Source of the DNA: Candidatus Omnitrophota bacterium
GTDB taxonomy: Bacteria > Omnitrophota > Gorgyraeia > 2-01-FULL-45-10
Assembly: GCA_026387165.1 (NCBI GenBank)
Contig: JAPLMG010000098.1
Span: 1-15,482, forward strand
DNA: 15,482 nucleotides
Direction of reading: 5' to 3'
The position numbers and the translations under genes are program-made. Under the pieces are notes generated by a model, which was given only the letters and a program-made list of their open reading frames with translations, had not been told where the DNA came from and searched no databases. Shown piece after piece: positions 12,914-15,482 of the stretch (position 1 is its first letter; every line of letters begins with the position of its first letter).

Positions 12914-13783
12914 GTGTCATTTTGTGATAAGATCAGATCTGGAAAATTCTTAGTAACGACCGAGATCGGGCCTCCGAAAGGTATCGACGTCAACGGGATC
13001 CTTGAAGATGCGGACCTCATTAAAGGCAGGGTAGACGCGGTAAACGTCACGGACCTGCAGAGCTCCGTCTTAAGGCTTGGCTCTCTCGCGGTATGCCATC
13101 TCTTGAAGAAGAGAGGCATCGAGCCGATACTGCAGATGACGTGCCGCGACAGGAACAGGCTTGCTCTTCAATCGGACCTGTTATCCGCAGCAGTGTTGGG
13201 AATAGAGAACGTGCTTGTTCTTACCGGCGACTACCCGTCCGCGGGCGATCACCCTGAAGCAAAACCGGTCTTTGACCTGGGATCGGTTGAGCTTTTGGAT
13301 GTCGTCAAGGGTTTACAGGCGGGAAAAGACATGAAAGGCAATCTTCTGAAAGGCGCCCCGAAATTTTGCGTCGGAGCCGTGGTAAATCCCGGCGCCGATC
13401 CTTTAGAGCCGGAGATCATTAAGATGGAGAAGAAGATCGAAGCGGGAGCGTTATTCTTTCAGACACAGGCGGTGTATGATATTGAACTATTCAAAAGATT
13501 TTTGGACGCGTCGAAGCATTTGAAGGCCGTGATACTTGCCGGCATAGTGCTATTAAAATCCGCCGACATGGCCAGATATATGAATAAGAATGTTGCGGGC
13601 GTATTTGTGCCGGAAGATCTTATTGTAGAGATGGAGAGCGCGAGCGACAAGAGCGCCAAAGCAATAGAGATAGCGGCGCGGTTGATCAAGAATTTGAAGC
13701 CCCTGTGCCGGGGCATACACATAATGCCGATAGGCTGGGGTCGCAAGGTACCGCTGGTATTAGAGACGGCGGGATTAATTTAG
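12914..13783 (+). CDS. metF: methylenetetrahydrofolate reductase, short acetogen type
   Basis: 289 residues, the short FAD-barrel form. It reduces 5,10-methylene-THF to 5-methyl-THF, which then feeds its methyl group to the corrinoid protein and acetyl-CoA synthase. Motifs: TEIGPPKG with E17, DAVNVTD, QMTCRDRNRLALQSD, VLTGDYPSAGDHP with D106, KPVFDL and FFQTQAVYD with Q183. These correspond to the E28, D120 and Q183 active-site residues of E. coli MetF. The start is GTG at 12914, with TGAGGAA (12901-12907) as ribosome binding site just after a repeat. The electron-donor partner MetV, often adjacent in acetogens, is not between folD and acsB. The C-terminus HIMPIGWGRKVPLVLETAG matches the family end. 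Confidence 0.92.
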   Translation: MSFCDKIRSGKFLVTTEIGPPKGIDVNGILEDADLIKGRVDAVNVTDLQSSVLRLGSLAVCHLLKKRGIEPILQMTCRDRNRLALQSDLLSAAVLGIENVLVLTGDYPSAGDHPEAKPVFDLGSVELLDVVKGLQAGKDMKGNLLKGAPKFCVGAVVNPGADPLEPEIIKMEKKIEAGALFFQTQAVYDIELFKRFLDASKHLKAVILAGIVLLKSADMARYMNKNVAGVFVPEDLIVEMESASDKSAKAIEIAARLIKNLKPLCRGIHIMPIGWGRKVPLVLETAGLI

Positions 13784-13818
13784 TTCATAGTTAATAGTTC
13801 ATAGTTGATAGTTTGTAG
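13784..13818 (+). repeat. 7-bp heptad array between metF and acsB
   Basis: Five contiguous heptads: ttcatag, ttaatag, ttcatag, ttgatag, tttgtag. It starts right after the metF stop and ends 18 bases before the acsB ATG, so it fills nearly the whole 53-bp gap. It shares its unit with the array inside the first giant gene at 2291-2318. Confidence 0.75.
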
Positions 13819-13836
13819 TAAAAAAAGGAAAGATGA

Positions 13837-15482
13837 ATGTCAAAGACAACAGAAGTGACGGTGAAGACGGTTGCAGGGTTGATGTTAAGCGGGGCGAAGA
13901 AGCTTTATGCGGAAGCGGATGAGTTTTTGAATAAGGCGATAAAAGAAAAAGGCCCGGACACGCAGATAGGTTTCCCCGAAACGGCGTTCTATCTTCCTTT
14001 GGCCAACGCGCTTTTAGGATTGGAGACGAAGACGCTATCGGACGCAAAGAAGATATTGGCTGCTGCCAAGACGCTATTAGCCGGCGTGCCTGCCCGACTG
14101 CATGCTATCTCCATCGAGGCAGGCGGGCCTGCCGATAAAAATAGATGGGAAACATTTTTGAAGGATGCTCTTAATGCGGGTGTCGCGGCGATACTTTCGG
14201 AAGAACTTATCTGTTCGTTGAGATATATTTATGGTAAGGAGCCCCAAGAGGGTTGTCCCGGATTCCTACCCGATACGTTATTGAGGAGCCTCGGCATTCA
14301 GCTTGTGGACGGAAGGATCTCAGGGATCGCGGCGGTATTGGGAAGAGCAAAGGATGTCTTGGCCGCTGTTCATATCGTAAGGGGCCTGCAGAAGCGCAAT
14401 ATCCTGACGCTTGTAGGCGGCAATGTCGAAGGCGTAAGCATAGTGGACCAGTTGAAAGACGGCGGCCTGCATATGGGATTGGAATCTTATGTAGTTCCTT
14501 TTGGCCGAGACACGGTATCGATAGTATATGTGCTGAACTTTGCGATAAGGTCGGCCCTGACATTTGGCGCAATTAAGGCAGGCAACGCCAAGGCCTGTGT
14601 GGATTATGTGCGCGAGAGGGTGCCGGCATTTGTACTGTTACTTGGCGGGGTTGATGAAGTTAAAGCCGCTACAGGCGCAGGCGCTCTCGCTGCAGGCGTG
14701 CCGATCATAACGGATCTCGATCTTCCGGAAGTGAAAGTGGGGAGCGTATGCGCTCACGAGGAATGTCTGGTAAAAGAGCTTGATTACAGGAAGATAGTCC
14801 AAAAAGCGATTGAGACGCGCGGCATAAAAGTTAAGATCACGCAGATCCCGATACCGGTGCCTTGTTCGGCCGCATTCGAGGGCGAGCGTGTAAGAAAAGA
14901 GGATATGTTCGTCCAGTTCGGCGGCAAGTACTCGCCGGCATTTGAATATCTTAAGATGAGGAAGATGGACGAAATCGAAGACGGTAAGATAGATGTTGTC
15001 GGGCCTGAGATCGATTCTATGCAGGAAGGCTCGAATGCGCCGCTCGGTATAGTTATCGAAGTCGCGGGCAGAAAGATGGCGCAGGATTATGAGCCCGTCC
15101 TTGAAAGGCAGGTACATAAGTTCTTAAATTACGCCATGGGCATATTTCACATGGGCCAGCGCGACATGAACTGGATGAGGATATCTAAGGACGCTAAGAA
15201 GGCAGGATTCAAGATACGCCATTTCGGCGACCTTTTGGCGGCGAAGTTCCATGACGAATATGGCGCGATAGTTGATAAGGTCCAGATAAGATTGATCACT
15301 GATGGGAATGAGATAAAGAAACTTTTACCGGAAGCGCGCAAAGCTTATGCGGCGCGCGATGAGCGCTTTGCGGGGATGACCGATGAATCCGTAGACACAT
15401 TTTATAGCTGCACGTTATGCCAGAGCTTTGCCCCTGACCACGTCTGTGTGGTGAGCCCCGAGAGGCTCGGCCTTTGCGGCGC
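13837..15482 (+). CDS. acsB: acetyl-CoA synthase (CODH/ACS complex), 3'-truncated by the window
   Basis: 548 codons are visible of about 730 expected. The enzyme joins a methyl group from the corrinoid protein, CO from CO dehydrogenase and CoA at its A-cluster. The N-terminal CODH-contact domain is present (KGPDTQIGFPETAFYLP, then GIQLVDG and LGRAKD), so this is the bacterial form and not the shorter archaeal CdhC. Further motifs: AFEGERVRKEDM, DGKIDVVGPEIDSM, APLGI, GQRDMNWMRISKDA and TDESVDTFYSC. Four cubane ligands have the exact spacing C525-x2-C528-x8-C537-x9-C547, like 506/509/518/528 of Moorella AcsB; the CGC ligands to the distal nickel lie beyond the window. The ATG at 13837 follows AAGGAAAG; the ATG at 13833 is out of frame. 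Residues 82-102 appear to be an insertion relative to Moorella. Confidence 0.95.
   Translation, partial: MSKTTEVTVKTVAGLMLSGAKKLYAEADEFLNKAIKEKGPDTQIGFPETAFYLPLANALLGLETKTLSDAKKILAAAKTLLAGVPARLHAISIEAGGPADKNRWETFLKDALNAGVAAILSEELICSLRYIYGKEPQEGCPGFLPDTLLRSLGIQLVDGRISGIAAVLGRAKDVLAAVHIVRGLQKRNILTLVGGNVEGVSIVDQLKDGGLHMGLESYVVPFGRDTVSIVYVLNFAIRSALTFGAIKAGNAKACVDYVRERVPAFVLLLGGVDEVKAATGAGALAAGVPIITDLDLPEVKVGSVCAHEECLVKELDYRKIVQKAIETRGIKVKITQIPIPVPCSAAFEGERVRKEDMFVQFGGKYSPAFEYLKMRKMDEIEDGKIDVVGPEIDSMQEGSNAPLGIVIEVAGRKMAQDYEPVLERQVHKFLNYAMGIFHMGQRDMNWMRISKDAKKAGFKIRHFGDLLAAKFHDEYGAIVDKVQIRLITDGNEIKKLLPEARKAYAARDERFAGMTDESVDTFYSCTLCQSFAPDHVCVVSPERLGLCG
14080..14142 (+). repeat. in-frame palindromic insertion within acsB
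   Basis: This codes residues 82-102 (starting AGVPARLHA), which are extra compared with my recollection of Moorella AcsB. GCCTGCC at 14088-14094 is inverted as GGCAGGC at 14118-14124, and GGCAGG (14118-14123) pairs again with CCTGCC (14128-14133) across CGGG. The palindrome coincides with the insertion. Confidence 0.5.

Noticed and set aside
13784..13818. CRISPR-like array
   Set aside because: Units are 7 bp and contiguous, with no spacers. There are no cas genes in the window.
14638..15117. 159-codon ORF on the minus strand
   Set aside because: It is antisense to acsB, which is certain from its A-cluster cysteines and long motif matches.

Overview
The window looks like a piece of an uncultured anaerobic bacterium, most probably from Candidatus Omnitrophota (former OP3). 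Two things suggest this: very long multi-domain reading frames (one with a signal peptide followed by an STLAP motif and a C-terminus ending in AA), and a complete-looking methyl branch of the Wood-Ljungdahl pathway running into acetyl-CoA synthase. The taxonomic call is inference from remembered family features, not from a database search. All convincing genes are on the + strand.

Region 1 (1-4128) is the 3' part of a giant gene whose start lies upstream. It is a mosaic of an adenosine-deaminase-like domain, a TrmB-like SAM methyltransferase domain, a possible transglutaminase/papain-fold domain and an unrecognised C-terminal half. Segments are joined by a recurring Ala/Pro-rich linker. Region 2 (4276-8979) is a second giant gene with a strong extended -10 promoter almost touching its start codon, a signal peptide, a nucleotidyltransferase motif and a domain resembling the catalytic core of the large (180-kDa type) NAD-dependent glutamate dehydrogenases. 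Region 3 (8980-9401) has no gene. It holds two palindromic repeat elements, one of which may be an internally deleted IS200-like element, and then a near-consensus sigma-70 promoter.

Region 4 (9402-15482) is a Wood-Ljungdahl operon in pathway order: fhs (formate to 10-formyl-THF), fchA (to methenyl-THF), folD (to methylene-THF), metF (to methyl-THF), acsB (acetyl-CoA synthesis; runs off the end). The FolD has Gln and Glu where the family has its catalytic Lys54 and Asp121 (E. coli numbering). It is therefore probably a dehydrogenase only, with the neighbouring FchA supplying the cyclohydrolase step. The Fhs has Asn in place of the P-loop Lys.

A theme through the whole window is invasion by short palindromic or phased repeats of at least six types. 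Every intergenic gap of the operon contains one. One copy supplies the last residues and stop codon of folD, one appears to be inserted in frame in acsB, and a heptad array found between metF and acsB also occurs inside the coding sequence of the first giant gene. I saw no tRNA, rRNA, CRISPR array, recognisable riboswitch or clear rho-independent terminator.
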